Shown piece after piece: positions 7,101-13,746 of a stretch of DNA of 27,106 nucleotides (the stretch's first letter is position 1; each line of letters begins with the position of its first letter). Both the position numbers and the translations under genes were made by a program. The notes below the pieces were generated by a model that saw nothing but the letters and a program-made list of their open reading frames with translations, searched no databases and was not told where the DNA came from. The stretch comes from Ruminococcaceae bacterium UBA6416 (GTDB taxonomy: Bacteria > Bacillota > Clostridia > Oscillospirales > Acutalibacteraceae), in assembly GCA_002438505.1 (NCBI GenBank), contig DJPI01000026.1, positions 57,861-84,966 of the forward strand. The letters are read 5' to 3'.

Positions 7101-9256
7101 TTGTTGAAGATGCAGAACAATATGTTGCACCGACCAACAGCAAAAACGGAAAGAAAGTTCTTGAATGTTCGCGCTGCGGTGAAACAATCACCGTTACAAT
7201 CCCGGCTGAGGGACACAAGTTTGAACTTGTTTCAAAAGTAGACGCAACCTGCAACAAGACCGGACTTGAAACTTATAAATGTAAGACTCATACCGGAGAA
7301 AATGACTGTGGACTTTCATACACAAATGTTATTCCGAAGAAAAAACACACCTATGCAACGAAAGTTGAGACTGAGGCGACCTGCACAACCGGCGGAGAAG
7401 GCGCATATTACTGCTTGTATTGCAATGAAATTTTCGGAAAATATTATATTGCCCCCTTCGGCCATGACTTAATAAAGGATGAGGCCGGAAGCAAGGACGC
7501 AACCTGCAACAGCGTTGGATATGACACCTACAAGTGTTCACGTGACTGCGGTGAAACCAAGGTTGTTTACAGAAGCACTCTCGGCTCTCACAAGTGGGGC
7601 GATTGGGAACTTATCCAAGCGGCTGACGAAACCCACCCCGAAATTAAGGTCAGAAAGTGCTCTGTTTGTAACCTTTATGAGTACAGAACAGAACCGCCGA
7701 CAGGCGAGCATGATTATGATGAAGGCGTTGTGACCAAAGCGCCGACCTGCACCGAACCGGGCGTTAAGACATTCACCTGCCGCAGAACTCACTGCGCTTG
7801 CACACCGGGCAATGAAAAGACATACACCGTTAAAATTGCTCCCACCGGCCATAAGGCAAAGATTGACAAAAAAGACGCAACCTGCGCCGAAGCCGGTTAT
7901 ATCAAAGTTGTCTGCACCGTCTGCAAGAATGAAATCGGCGAGCGCATCACCCTTGAGCAGAAAAAGCATATCTATCAGTCAAAGGTAACTTCTGAGCCGA
8001 CCTGCTCAAAGGAAGGTGTAAGAACCTATACCTGCGCGCTTTGCAGTGACAGCTATACCGAAACAATCGCAACAATTTCTCATGACTATCAGCAGATGGA
8101 AAGAAGAGTTGCTCCGACCTGCACAACAGATGGATTTGATGTTTACGAATGTAAGTATTGCGGCAAGGAAAGCTTTGTCAAGACCGCTGAAAAGCTGGGT
8201 CACACCGAAAAAACAATAACAATCGCCGCAACCTGCACAACAAAGGGCTCAAAAACCGTTGTCTGCTCGGTCTGCAACACAATCCTCAAGGAGACTGAGT
8301 ACACTTCGGCTCTCGGTCATAAGTGGGGCGAGTGGAAGGCTACCGTTCCCGGAACCTGCGCCGTTGAAGGACAGAAAACAAGAGAATGTTCGCGCTGCCA
8401 TGATACGGAAACCGTCTCCACCGGAACCGGTGAACACGTTTATCCCGCTGAAGGCGTTGTGACGCCTGCAACCTGCACGGCTGACGGATTCACAACCTAC
8501 ACCTGCACGGTTTGCAAGAAGCATTCCGTCATCAAGGATTACACGCCGAAGCTCGGCCATAAGTATTCTGCCGATTACAAGATTATTGTTCAACCGACCT
8601 GCCATTCAACCGGAGCAAAGGCTCATTACTGCGTCAGATGCGGCGCGTTTGAGGCTGAACATGACCACAGTTATGTTCCCCTTCCGAGGCTTGCGCACAC
8701 CTATGGCGAATGGGTGGTTGAAACCGAGCCGACCTGTGACACAAACGGCGTTAAGAAACGCACCTGCACCGGCTGCACCGATAAGGACGAAGGACACACC
8801 CAGACAGAGCTTATCGGAAAGATAGGCCATAACTATGGCGAATGGGAAATCACAAAGAAGGCAACCTGCGTTGAGGAAGGTTCGCAGAGAAGATACTGCG
8901 ACCGCTGCAAGACCTGGGAAGTTCAGGCAACGCCTAAGGGCGGCCACAACCGCGTTGCGGATTATGCCGTTGAAGCAACCTGCACCGCACCCGGAAAGAC
9001 CGCCGGTTCACATTGCTCAATTTGCGGTTATGTCTTTGTTGCTCAGCAGGAGGTTCCAATGAAGGAGCACATGGATCTCAACGGAGACGGAAGATGCGAG
9101 GGCTGCGGAAAAACAATGTATTCTCCGAGCGGAAAAACCGACAGCTGCCTCTGCCACGGCACAGGCTTCAGAGCTCTCATCTATAAGTTCGTTCTGATAA
9201 TCTGGAAAATCTTCAAGATTAACAAGAACTGCGTCTGCGGAGCAGAACATTATTAA
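1106..9256 (+). CDS. giant secreted Cys/His-repeat surface protein
   Basis: This encodes a 2716-residue exported protein. Residues 1-34 are a signal peptide (basic start, FLAALMVM core, AQA-type cleavage site). Residues 35-400 hold non-repeat and Ig/InlB-B-like beta regions ending in a SGWYPSTG segment. A FIVAR-like helical region spans 405-479 and a Listeria-Bacteroides (Flg_new)-type repeat 481-542. From about 545 to 2655 there are about 52 units of roughly 40 residues with the pattern GH, about 13 residues, TC, about 8 residues, CxxC. A calcium-loop-like DLNGDGRCEGCG and a cysteine-flanked hydrophobic tail (2681-2716) close it. I found no enzymatic motif. The start at 1106 follows AAAGGTGG; an upstream ATG at 1088 lacks spacing. 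It could be an adhesin, a stalk or a metal-binding surface layer. The function is unknown; export and repeat structure are clear. Confidence 0.9.
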   Translation: MKKFTRAGKKALSVFLAALMVMTAWVFVAPEAQAQNAGSYYVKIVYNVADTQGWRTTDVNDYTGKSSTGKNNSGFSIFYKTNNGTGTDGEVYWSIGKNKITSGQASGSGAKVTNPTCHLGNEGDGVATAIIPGFPTSLYATIDHSAFAGTDSTIYYITDILVGSSEGNAKSIWKGSIYLNSNVHEYHGTLDSNYNWESGGSSSDHTKCATCETKTKNWVYPYPNTVTWDPATLSAMTCPKGSETTTQTVKVTAKDQYGVNMYDPMWSVKGSSCGTTGISMSTQNNRKESSKIQLTNAANIDGTTDSQIGTVTATWGSGQTKSKTFTINDTTYTATFTGLKNNDGTDKENVTADYKHGHIPTDAETASEYDAGDYHWTFSGWYPSTGAITTDTTYTAQYSDKFVPADLTELNSQISRANNVKNTDLWKTSSYTPESMAALESALTAANTTKNNNPGRTSQAVVDATTKNLKDAIDALKLKSYTVKFYNAEGLIIKTQEVVAGQAATAPASPAKDDDETYHYSFEAWDEAFNDVTSNLDVRPKYTQEAHIWQTSTTVPANCQHGAGIKKTCSVCSRVSQSYDDTLGAHTKSTHYAVSKEATCTTDGTGYYYCTVCGTNMGNVTIKAKGHAYDKGTVTKAATCTATGTRVHKCNSCGDTYTETLEKIPHTYSKTSTVAATCKHSAYDVMKCSCGDTYNKYVGGIAEHELTWTVKNATSASSGSVTGKCKNCDYTFTKEVPFDGHNYDFDNPTVKAATCNADGSVVIGCKDTGCTEKITIKLNKTGVHNYTTKYNAPSCTKAGSIVNTCSVCKTSTTVETIAALGHNYGEAVVTAATCTKDGKMVYTCARCNDVKTTTIPATGHKEYVIDAIEATCNTKGRTEGKKCAVCGEVILASTETAKKAHSFTGEVKKINATCEADGAKLTKCANCDAWKIETIAKTGHAYKDEVVASTCTSKGYTKHTCQNCGKVYTDNETAMIEHNYVLNADLSLAPSCEGQGVNIYVCSVCKSSKSEKVDAKGHSFGEWSEYIPATCTSKGVEIKACSVCGKTEMKDIKALGHAYATDFTTDITATCKSAGVKSKHCSRCDARTDVTVIPALAHTWGEPVVTAATCTADGVKTYTCTTCPDGTTKATKEEVIPKLGHNFVAGEPVAATCKSSGYTPYTCANKCGESYKVINGEADNTAHNWKVTTSKNGTTLTVKWLCENCGATGNETIDVAEGHNYVDATVTKQPTCTTKGTVTIACDKKHDASCTSVVTATLPVNPDAHSKIKTTVTNPTCTENGKVTTVCEACNEAVYAEQTIPAKGHSYTTQTEYVASTCNKKGYVIFKCANCTDTHNAELELNPDAHKFTKKANGHHDATCTTPAYDEYVCEHGCGETYNKYDGSSTVKAHVWKFTTSKTGTTLTVTCKCENCDASHTQTIDVAEGHNYVDATVTKQPTCKETGTVTIACDKKHDANCTSVVTATLPVNSNAHDKLKTTVTPATCEANGTATTVCESCGNTIGESVTIAELGHNYVGGKETVKTATCETDGVKTVQCTRSGCSHTTEVTIPKTGHSWDGGTLHPADCTHGAYTTYKCSNCNKTYDAVAADAKALGHDWNDWVIINPTNDKAGSVTHTCNRCSEIETVEIPAQGHTFDATKYTETPATCTKKGSRTYKCTAHENCGVSVTVDTDLAQHSYELKYSEKATCTKDGKVVMECSVCGNSKTIDIPKFGHTWNEGEVTKAATCTEEGVKTFTCSTCGETRTEKIAKLQHDFVPGEEVLPTCKDGGKSGYIPYTCSGCDESYVKLTDKNAEHKWGSFATVQEANESRCGIEKRTCSECGAVDYKFTDATGEHTYKDEVTKAATCTEEGSLTRHCTNPNHTGEKDQVLPIAALGHDMKAGKPVDATCEHEGYTDYACLRDNCDFTYRIVTAPEAGHTASGWTVVVPATCTTEGVEKQTCTVCEEILNERTIKATDHSTKTVTKDATCLEPSMSYTYCTTCNMLIGEVTVRNALGHNFVEDAEQYVAPTNSKNGKKVLECSRCGETITVTIPAEGHKFELVSKVDATCNKTGLETYKCKTHTGENDCGLSYTNVIPKKKHTYATKVETEATCTTGGEGAYYCLYCNEIFGKYYIAPFGHDLIKDEAGSKDATCNSVGYDTYKCSRDCGETKVVYRSTLGSHKWGDWELIQAADETHPEIKVRKCSVCNLYEYRTEPPTGEHDYDEGVVTKAPTCTEPGVKTFTCRRTHCACTPGNEKTYTVKIAPTGHKAKIDKKDATCAEAGYIKVVCTVCKNEIGERITLEQKKHIYQSKVTSEPTCSKEGVRTYTCALCSDSYTETIATISHDYQQMERRVAPTCTTDGFDVYECKYCGKESFVKTAEKLGHTEKTITIAATCTTKGSKTVVCSVCNTILKETEYTSALGHKWGEWKATVPGTCAVEGQKTRECSRCHDTETVSTGTGEHVYPAEGVVTPATCTADGFTTYTCTVCKKHSVIKDYTPKLGHKYSADYKIIVQPTCHSTGAKAHYCVRCGAFEAEHDHSYVPLPRLAHTYGEWVVETEPTCDTNGVKKRTCTGCTDKDEGHTQTELIGKIGHNYGEWEITKKATCVEEGSQRRYCDRCKTWEVQATPKGGHNRVADYAVEATCTAPGKTAGSHCSICGYVFVAQQEVPMKEHMDLNGDGRCEGCGKTMYSPSGKTDSCLCHGTGFRALIYKFVLIIWKIFKINKNCVCGAEHY
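4661..4924 (+). repeat. segmental duplication inside the giant gene, copy 1
   Basis: This stretch closely matches 5282-5545, an offset of 621 bases (207 codons). The core at 4739-4858 differs at only a handful of positions from 5360-5479, mostly silent or conservative. It points to recent in-frame expansion of the array. Confidence 0.8.
5282..5545 (+). repeat. segmental duplication inside the giant gene, copy 2
   Basis: This is the second copy of 4661-4924. Both encode an NxxTLTV..CENC unit, then a block beginning TIDVAEGHNYVDATV, then a CDKKHDxxC variant unit. Flanking units are much more diverged. Confidence 0.8.
9146..9253 (+). other. C-terminal tail: CxCH, hydrophobic segment, FKI, CxCG
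   Basis: Residues 2681-2716 read CLCHG, then a hydrophobic run with spaced basic residues (IYKFVLIIWKIFKI), then CVCGAEHY. The same plan ends the neighbouring paralogue at 12049-12186. It is not LPXTG, and no basic cluster follows the hydrophobic run. It may be a cell-surface anchoring or processing signal; that role is inferred. Confidence 0.6.
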
Positions 9257-9281
9257 TATCGGCAAAGTAAGCCATCAAAAA

Positions 9282-9314
9282 AGCCCCGATCGGATCATCC
9301 GGTCGGGGTTTTCT
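9282..9314 (+). terminator. terminator after giant surface gene
   Basis: CCCCGATCGG (9284-9293) pairs with CCGGTCGGGG (9299-9308) with one G-T wobble and is followed by TTTTC. It lies 27 bases past the stop, so the second paralogue has its own transcript. Confidence 0.85.
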
Positions 9315-9423
9315 TCAACGGGCGGAAGTCTGTATTTTCGTCATTTTCCGCAGCGAAAACAAGATTTGTCATTTTGACTATAAATTATTTGTTAATTTTT
9401 ACGTCACAATTACATAAAATTTA

Positions 9424-9452
9424 TTGACTTTTGCTTAAAAATCGCTTATTAT
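9424..9452 (+). promoter_or_regulatory. promoter of second surface-protein gene
   Basis: TTGACT (9424-9429), a 17-base spacer and TATTAT (9447-9452) form a good sigma-A promoter. The start near 9459 leaves an unusually long leader before the ATG at 9640. Confidence 0.65.
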
Positions 9453-9639
9453 AACTATGTATCATAGGATAGGTTTATAGTGTGAATTTTTCCATTCAGT
9501 TTTCTGCTTCGCATCGGTCAGGAAAACGGAGCAGCTTACCCGTTAATCGGCTGTTAAAAGGTCCGTTGATATAGACATATCTTGCGTTCCCCTCGGGGTG
9601 TGTGGGAACGAGCTCACTTTTCAAAGGAGGAATTTCTTG

Positions 9640-12189
9640 ATGAAGAAGTTTTTAAGAACAGGAAAAAAGACCCTCTCCGTTTTTTTGGCGGTTCTGATGG
9701 CGTTCACTGCGCTTGTGATTGCCGCGCCGCAGTCTGCGGATGCGGTTGATGACCATACCCATAACTTTATTGAGGGTGAAACGGTTCTCCCAACCTGCAC
9801 AACAAGCGGTTACACCGTTTGGAACTGTGACTATCCGGGCTGCGATGAATTCTATAAAGTATATAACAAAGACCCCAATGGTCACGATTGGGGCTTTTGG
9901 ACGGTTGAAACGCCGTCAACCAATACCTCAGACGGCGTTATGAAGCGCACCTGCAGGACCGAAGGCTGCGGTGCAGAGGAAACCGCAACGATTAAGGCCG
10001 GAGGCCACAGCTTTGAAGGCGCCGTTGGAGAGGTTATTCTTGCTCCGACCTGCCACGGCAAGGGCATGACAAAATACACCTGCACCGCTCATACCGGCGA
10101 GAACGCCTGCGGCGTTTCAATCGAGGTTGAAACCGCAGAAACTCCGCACACTCTGCGCACGGCTATTACTTATCCGGAATGCAAGCGCACCTTTAAAGAG
10201 GACGGAACATATGAGGACTCTTTCAAAGACGGTGAAGTGAAGGTTTATTGCATCAATGACGGCTGCGGATACGTTGATGACAGCGCAACAGTACCCCTTG
10301 AGATTAAAGAGCACAACTGGGGCGAGTTTCAGACCTTGACGGAAGCAACCTGCGGCAAGACCGGAAGAAAGGTCAGATACTGTAAAAACTGCGGTGCGGC
10401 CGATTATGGTGAAATTCCGGCAACGGATAAGCATGAATTTGTTGCTTCAAAGGTTGTTGAACCCACCTGTACCGAAAGAGGATATACAATTTATGTGTGC
10501 AAAGGCTGCGGTGCTGCCATCCAGGATGACTTTAAAAAAGAGCTTGGCCATAAGCTTGACGCCGGAAAACCCGTCGCGGCAACCTGCACAACTCCCGGCG
10601 GAATTCTTTACACCTGCACTCGCGTTTTCAAAACCGAAAAGCTTATTGACGGAGAAATAGTTGAGGTTGAGGTTCACTGCGGATACACAAAGTTTGTTGA
10701 GGATGAAAATCAGCCCGCATTCGGCCACAAGTTCTCCGATTGGAAGTATGTTACTCATCCGAGCGACAGTGATGCCTATGCAAAATGGCGCGAATGCATG
10801 AACGCCGGTTGCACCTATTCCGAATATGAAACCGGCGCAGGCGAGGATCACGAGATCAAGGGCGTTAATGCTTATTATCAGGTCAACTATTATAACGAGT
10901 GGGTAACCGATAAGTTTGAAACCATTGAAACTAATAAACTCACTGTTAAGCCGACCGTAACATATACCCGTCTTGCAGACAGTTTTAAGACCGTTAAGCT
11001 CGCTTCAATCTATGTTCTCAAGAACACCGAGGCGTTTTATCCCGTTAAAACGAATCCGAAGCGCGACAAGACCAGAGAATGCGGTTCCTATCCCTTTGAG
11101 GGCTGGACTGAGCTGAAGAGCCAGAAGGCTTATGAAAAAGCGATTGTTGACGAGAGCGGTAAGGTTCAGAACCCTGTTCCCGATGGAATTATTGCAGACA
11201 CTTCAAAAATCACAAAGAACACTGACCTTTATGCGTTTTTCAGATGCAAAGATGCATATTATGAAGTGACATTCTTCAACAGAGGCGAGCAGTACACAAT
11301 TCCCGAGCTCATTCTTCACGGCCACAATGCGGAATATCCGTTCGTTAACCCGACATATACCGATGACGGATATTATAACTATGAGTTCACCGGCTGGAGC
11401 TATGATATCTCGCACATATATGACGATCACCTTGGCGTCAATGCCGAGTATAATATCACTCCGAAAGAGTATACCCTTGTTTATTATGACTGGGACGGAA
11501 CAAAGCTCGGACAGGAAACAATAACCTATGGCGGAGAAGCTCAGAATGTTCCGGTCGTTAAGGGCAGAGCGGAAGATAACACATATATCTATGCTTTCCT
11601 TAACACCTGGACGCTTCAAAACGGTCAGGAGGTTGACCTCAAAAACTTCACCGGAATCACAAGAGGAACCGAGGAAGGAACGGAAATTCCCGTCTTTGCA
11701 AAGTATGCTCAGAGGAAAAAGGTATACATCATCAATTTTGGCGTCAATGATCCGTTCGGTATCCCTCTCGGCGGAGCAACCGTTAAGATAACCGACAGCA
11801 AAGGTCAGCTTGTTGCAACCGCAACAACGGATGAGGACGGCAACGCAAGCGTGAGTGTCAATTACAGCAGCGTATACGGACTCACAATCGTCAGAGGTAA
11901 CTACTGGATTGAGGGCACGTTCACCCTTGACCCATTCAACCCCGGAACAATCAGAGCAACAAAGCTCGCCGGGCAGAACAACACCTATCAGATTCTTGTT
12001 CAGCTTAACAACAATACCGATAACCCGGACAGTCCGGAGGACAGACAGTGCAAATGTATCTGCCACACTTTCCTCGGCGGTGCCTGGATTACTCTTATGA
12101 ACCTCCTTTACAGAGTGTTCAAAATCAAACACGTCTGCTGCTCCGATATGTTTGTTGTTCACGGAGACAAGCTCATCTATAAAAGCTAA
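9640..12189 (+). CDS. secreted Cys/His-repeat and beta-domain surface protein
   Basis: This 849-residue exported paralogue of the giant protein has a signal peptide over residues 1-33 (GKKTLSVFLAVLM core, SADA cleavage region). Residues 37-404 carry about eight Cys/His repeat units. Residues 408-690 are InlB-B/Flg_new-like beta segments (FEGWTELKSQ, FTGWSYD, KEYTLVYYDWDG). Residues 693-767 look like a Cna-B or carboxypeptidase-regulatory-like fold (PLGGATVKITDSKGQ, TTDEDG). The tail at 804-849 repeats the CxCxCH, hydrophobic run, FKI, CC plan, here followed by about 15 extra residues. AAAGGAGG at 9623-9630 fixes the start at 9640; a longer in-frame start at 9598 would spoil the signal peptide. 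The repeats are at the N-terminus here, the reverse of the giant protein. The role is probably cell-surface; no enzyme motif was seen. Confidence 0.9.
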   Translation: MKKFLRTGKKTLSVFLAVLMAFTALVIAAPQSADAVDDHTHNFIEGETVLPTCTTSGYTVWNCDYPGCDEFYKVYNKDPNGHDWGFWTVETPSTNTSDGVMKRTCRTEGCGAEETATIKAGGHSFEGAVGEVILAPTCHGKGMTKYTCTAHTGENACGVSIEVETAETPHTLRTAITYPECKRTFKEDGTYEDSFKDGEVKVYCINDGCGYVDDSATVPLEIKEHNWGEFQTLTEATCGKTGRKVRYCKNCGAADYGEIPATDKHEFVASKVVEPTCTERGYTIYVCKGCGAAIQDDFKKELGHKLDAGKPVAATCTTPGGILYTCTRVFKTEKLIDGEIVEVEVHCGYTKFVEDENQPAFGHKFSDWKYVTHPSDSDAYAKWRECMNAGCTYSEYETGAGEDHEIKGVNAYYQVNYYNEWVTDKFETIETNKLTVKPTVTYTRLADSFKTVKLASIYVLKNTEAFYPVKTNPKRDKTRECGSYPFEGWTELKSQKAYEKAIVDESGKVQNPVPDGIIADTSKITKNTDLYAFFRCKDAYYEVTFFNRGEQYTIPELILHGHNAEYPFVNPTYTDDGYYNYEFTGWSYDISHIYDDHLGVNAEYNITPKEYTLVYYDWDGTKLGQETITYGGEAQNVPVVKGRAEDNTYIYAFLNTWTLQNGQEVDLKNFTGITRGTEEGTEIPVFAKYAQRKKVYIINFGVNDPFGIPLGGATVKITDSKGQLVATATTDEDGNASVSVNYSSVYGLTIVRGNYWIEGTFTLDPFNPGTIRATKLAGQNNTYQILVQLNNNTDNPDSPEDRQCKCICHTFLGGAWITLMNLLYRVFKIKHVCCSDMFVVHGDKLIYKS
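12049..12186 (+). other. C-terminal tail of second surface protein
   Basis: Residues 804-849 begin CKCICH, continue through a hydrophobic run to LLYRVFKIKHVCC, and end in DKLIYKS. The spacing from CxCH to FKI matches the giant protein's tail, while upstream domains differ. This argues that the tail is a module shared for a common purpose. Confidence 0.6.
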
Positions 12190-12209
12190 GTAGGCTAATT
12201 AAGTTAAAA

Positions 12210-12245
12210 GAGGGCTGCGCAGAATGCGACAGCCCTCCGGCTTTT
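12210..12245 (+). terminator. terminator after second surface gene
   Basis: GAGGGCTG (12210-12217) pairs with CAGCCCTC (12230-12237), extended inside by CGC/GCG with a bulge, and is followed by CGGCTTTT. The short T-run makes it moderate in strength. An AT-rich hairpin with a T-run (12301-12326) may act as a back-up. Confidence 0.65.
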
Positions 12246-12413
12246 CCCGGCGTATGAAAAAGGAATTCGGTGTTTATACCTGCGTTTGGAAAAAGCTACA
12301 AATACATCAAAAATGTATTATTTTTTATACTTTGTTTTGATTGTGTTCACCAAAACATTAACAGACGGTGATATTATTCTCATGATATAAAAACTGTTAA
12401 AGGAGAAAGATTT

Positions 12414-12521
12414 ATGAAATTTGACATCAAAAAGATTCTTGAAATTATTAATATGCTCATGGGACTGTTCAAGTCACTCATTGCAAGCAAGAAAGACCCC
12501 GCTGAAGAATTTGAAAACTGA
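12414..12521 (+). CDS. 35-residue amphipathic peptide
   Basis: This small ORF has a clear ribosome binding site (AAAGGAGAAAG, ending 7-8 bases upstream) and its own terminator 9 bases after the stop. The peptide begins MKFDIKKILEIINML and ends DPAEEFEN. The middle forms an amphipathic or hydrophobic helix (ILEIINMLMGLFKSLIA) between basic and acidic ends. It lies between a surface gene and a GNAT gene and is its own transcription unit or the end of a longer one. I do not recognise a family. A small membrane-associated peptide, a phenol-soluble-modulin-like peptide or a signalling precursor are all possible. Confidence 0.6.
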   Translation: MKFDIKKILEIINMLMGLFKSLIASKKDPAEEFEN

Positions 12522-12529
12522 TTGTTTAA

Positions 12530-12555
12530 AGCTGCCTTGAAAAGGCGGCTTTTTT
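12530..12555 (+). terminator. terminator after amphipathic peptide gene
   Basis: AGCTGCCTT (12530-12538) pairs with AAGGCGGCT (12542-12550) with one wobble and runs into six Ts. It ends just before the GNAT ribosome binding site, so the two genes seem separately transcribed or attenuated. Confidence 0.85.
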
Positions 12556-12567
12556 GAAAGGTATTAT

Positions 12568-13095
12568 ATGATTAGAAAGGCTAACGAAAACGACATTGGC
12601 CGCATTGCGGAAATCTATGATGAAATTCACTCTGAGGAAGAGGCCGGGAGGATAACAACGGGCTGGCTCAGCGGAATATATCCTGTCAGAGCAACGGCTG
12701 AGGCTGCACTTGAAAGAGATGACCTTTTTGTTTTTGAAGAGGACAAAAGAGTGCTCGCCTCTGCAATCATCAACCGCAGCCAGGTTGATGTTTATAAAGA
12801 CGGAAAATGGCTTTTTCCTGCGCCGGACAGCGGCGTAATGGTGCTTCACACGCTGACCGTTTCGCCAAAGGCGGGAAAGCGCGGAATCGGAAGGGCTCTT
12901 GTTGCCTTTTATGAGGATTATGCGCGGAAAAACGGCTGCACCGTTTTGCGCATGGACACGAACGAAAGAAACGCCGTTGCGCGCGCATTTTATAAAAAGC
13001 TCGGCTTCCGTGAAGCCGGAGTTGTTCCCTGTGTTTTTAACGGCATGCCAAACGTGAAACTGGTTCTCCTTGAAAAAAAGACCGCCGAATCTTAA
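12568..13095 (+). CDS. GNAT family N-acetyltransferase
   Basis: This 175-residue protein has the GNAT fold signature: an opening IRKANENDIGRIAEIYDEI, motif A at roughly 92-120 (LHTLTVSPKAGKRGIGRAL, with the acetyl-CoA loop as GKRGIGRA), and motif B with NAVARAFYKKLGF near 143-155. The family moves an acetyl group from acetyl-CoA to an amine of a small molecule or protein. The substrate cannot be read from the sequence. GAAAGG lies 7 bases before the ATG. The gene is probably single, placed between two terminators. Confidence 0.9.
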   Translation: MIRKANENDIGRIAEIYDEIHSEEEAGRITTGWLSGIYPVRATAEAALERDDLFVFEEDKRVLASAIINRSQVDVYKDGKWLFPAPDSGVMVLHTLTVSPKAGKRGIGRALVAFYEDYARKNGCTVLRMDTNERNAVARAFYKKLGFREAGVVPCVFNGMPNVKLVLLEKKTAES

Positions 13096-13117
13096 AGACC
13101 GGCGGTCAAACTGATTT
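13073..13117. terminator. bidirectional terminator between GNAT and HAD genes
   Basis: GACCGCCG (13080-13087) pairs with CGGCGGTC (13100-13107). On the minus strand the stem is followed by seven Ts (13079-13073), ideal for the HAD gene. On the plus strand the T-run comes a little later (13113-13117). The stem overlaps the GNAT stop region. Confidence 0.8.
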
Positions 13118-13123
13118 TTGAAC

Positions 13124-13693
13124 TTATTTGATTTGCGCGATTTTGTGTTTCTTCACCATAAACACGCGCTTTGCAAACGGAAAAAGGAATTCGTCATTCA
13201 CTGAATCGGTGTAAAAATCATCAATAACGCCGTTCGGAAAGGCCTCGCGGAAGCAGGGAATTTTGCCCTCGCGGAAGCAGGCTTTTTTAACTTCTCCCGT
13301 TTTGATGTCAAAGTCGGTTGCAATGAGATGCTTGACACCGATGCGCTTGCAAATATCGTGCATCATGAACTCCGGCGAGGCAGTGATAATAACGTCATCC
13401 TCGCGGTGAACATGGGCATAAAACGGTTTTATCTGTTTTTCGTGCCTGTCCCAGAAGTCCTTGACAAGCGGCATCAGGTCAACATTGTTTTTTGCAAAAA
13501 AATCCGTGATTTTTGCGGCGTAATTTTTCATGAAATCATCAAAGGTGATGGCGCCTTTTTGATATTTGAGCATTGCTTTGGCAATTCCGGGAATGAACTT
13601 CAAAATGCCCAAATCCTGTTTGAGATAAGCAAGGATGAATTCAACCGAGCTTTCGCCATCATAAATTGTTCCGTCAAAATCATATACGTTCAT
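13124..13693 (-). CDS. HAD superfamily hydrolase (SerB-like, HAD-IB)
   Basis: This 189-residue protein has the HAD motifs in order: DFDGT at 5-9 with nucleophile Asp5 and Asp7, a motif II region (VIITASPEF near 99-107), and the acidic motif IV YTDSVNDE near residue 160. A helical cap sits between motifs I and II, as in subfamily IB phosphatases related to SerB. It probably removes phosphate from a small molecule. The ATG is preceded by GGAGG. It follows the PTS-like transporter by 53 bases on the same strand and shares its terminator, so it may act on a phosphorylated product of that transporter; this link is inference. Confidence 0.88.
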   Translation of the reverse strand: MNVYDFDGTIYDGESSVEFILAYLKQDLGILKFIPGIAKAMLKYQKGAITFDDFMKNYAAKITDFFAKNNVDLMPLVKDFWDRHEKQIKPFYAHVHREDDVIITASPEFMMHDICKRIGVKHLIATDFDIKTGEVKKACFREGKIPCFREAFPNGVIDDFYTDSVNDEFLFPFAKRVFMVKKHKIAQIK

Positions 13694-13746
13694 AAAGGTA
13701 CCTCCGGTTGGTTGTTTGCTGAAAGAATCGGTTTGCAGGTGCTTAA

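Larger units (their letters stand above)
2740..9063 (+). repeat. array of about 52 Cys/His repeat units
   Basis: Each unit has an H (usually GH), then TC, then CxxC, giving three cysteines and one histidine, a possible C3H metal site. Some units lack the first cysteine (for example near 3241, 4670, 5290, 5926 and 7132), and some widen CxxC with inserts (CDKKHDxxC, CKTHTGENDC). These variants recur at intervals, which hints at longer multi-unit super-repeats. The count is by eye and may be off by a few. Confidence 0.85.
9257..9639. other. 383-bp intergenic region with promoter and structured leader
   Basis: After the terminator (9282-9314) the region turns AT-rich and carries the promoter at 9424-9452. 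The expected leader, about 180 bases, holds a stem CGTTCCC (9585-9591) with GGGAACG (9604-9610) just upstream of the ribosome binding site, and a weaker stem around 9498-9527. I could not match it to a known riboswitch or T-box. Confidence 0.6.

Noticed and set aside
8392..8402. CxxCH motif in the giant protein, as in c-type cytochromes
   Set aside because: Only one unit reads CSRCH; nearly all others have CxxC followed by other residues, so haem attachment is not supported.
9459..9639. Known riboswitch or T-box
   Set aside because: I could not find the T-box sequence or any riboswitch core I know; only simple stems are visible.
11203..12162. Minus-strand ORF of 319 codons in the second surface gene
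   Set aside because: It is antisense to a well-supported secreted protein and lacks a start signal and recognisable domains.
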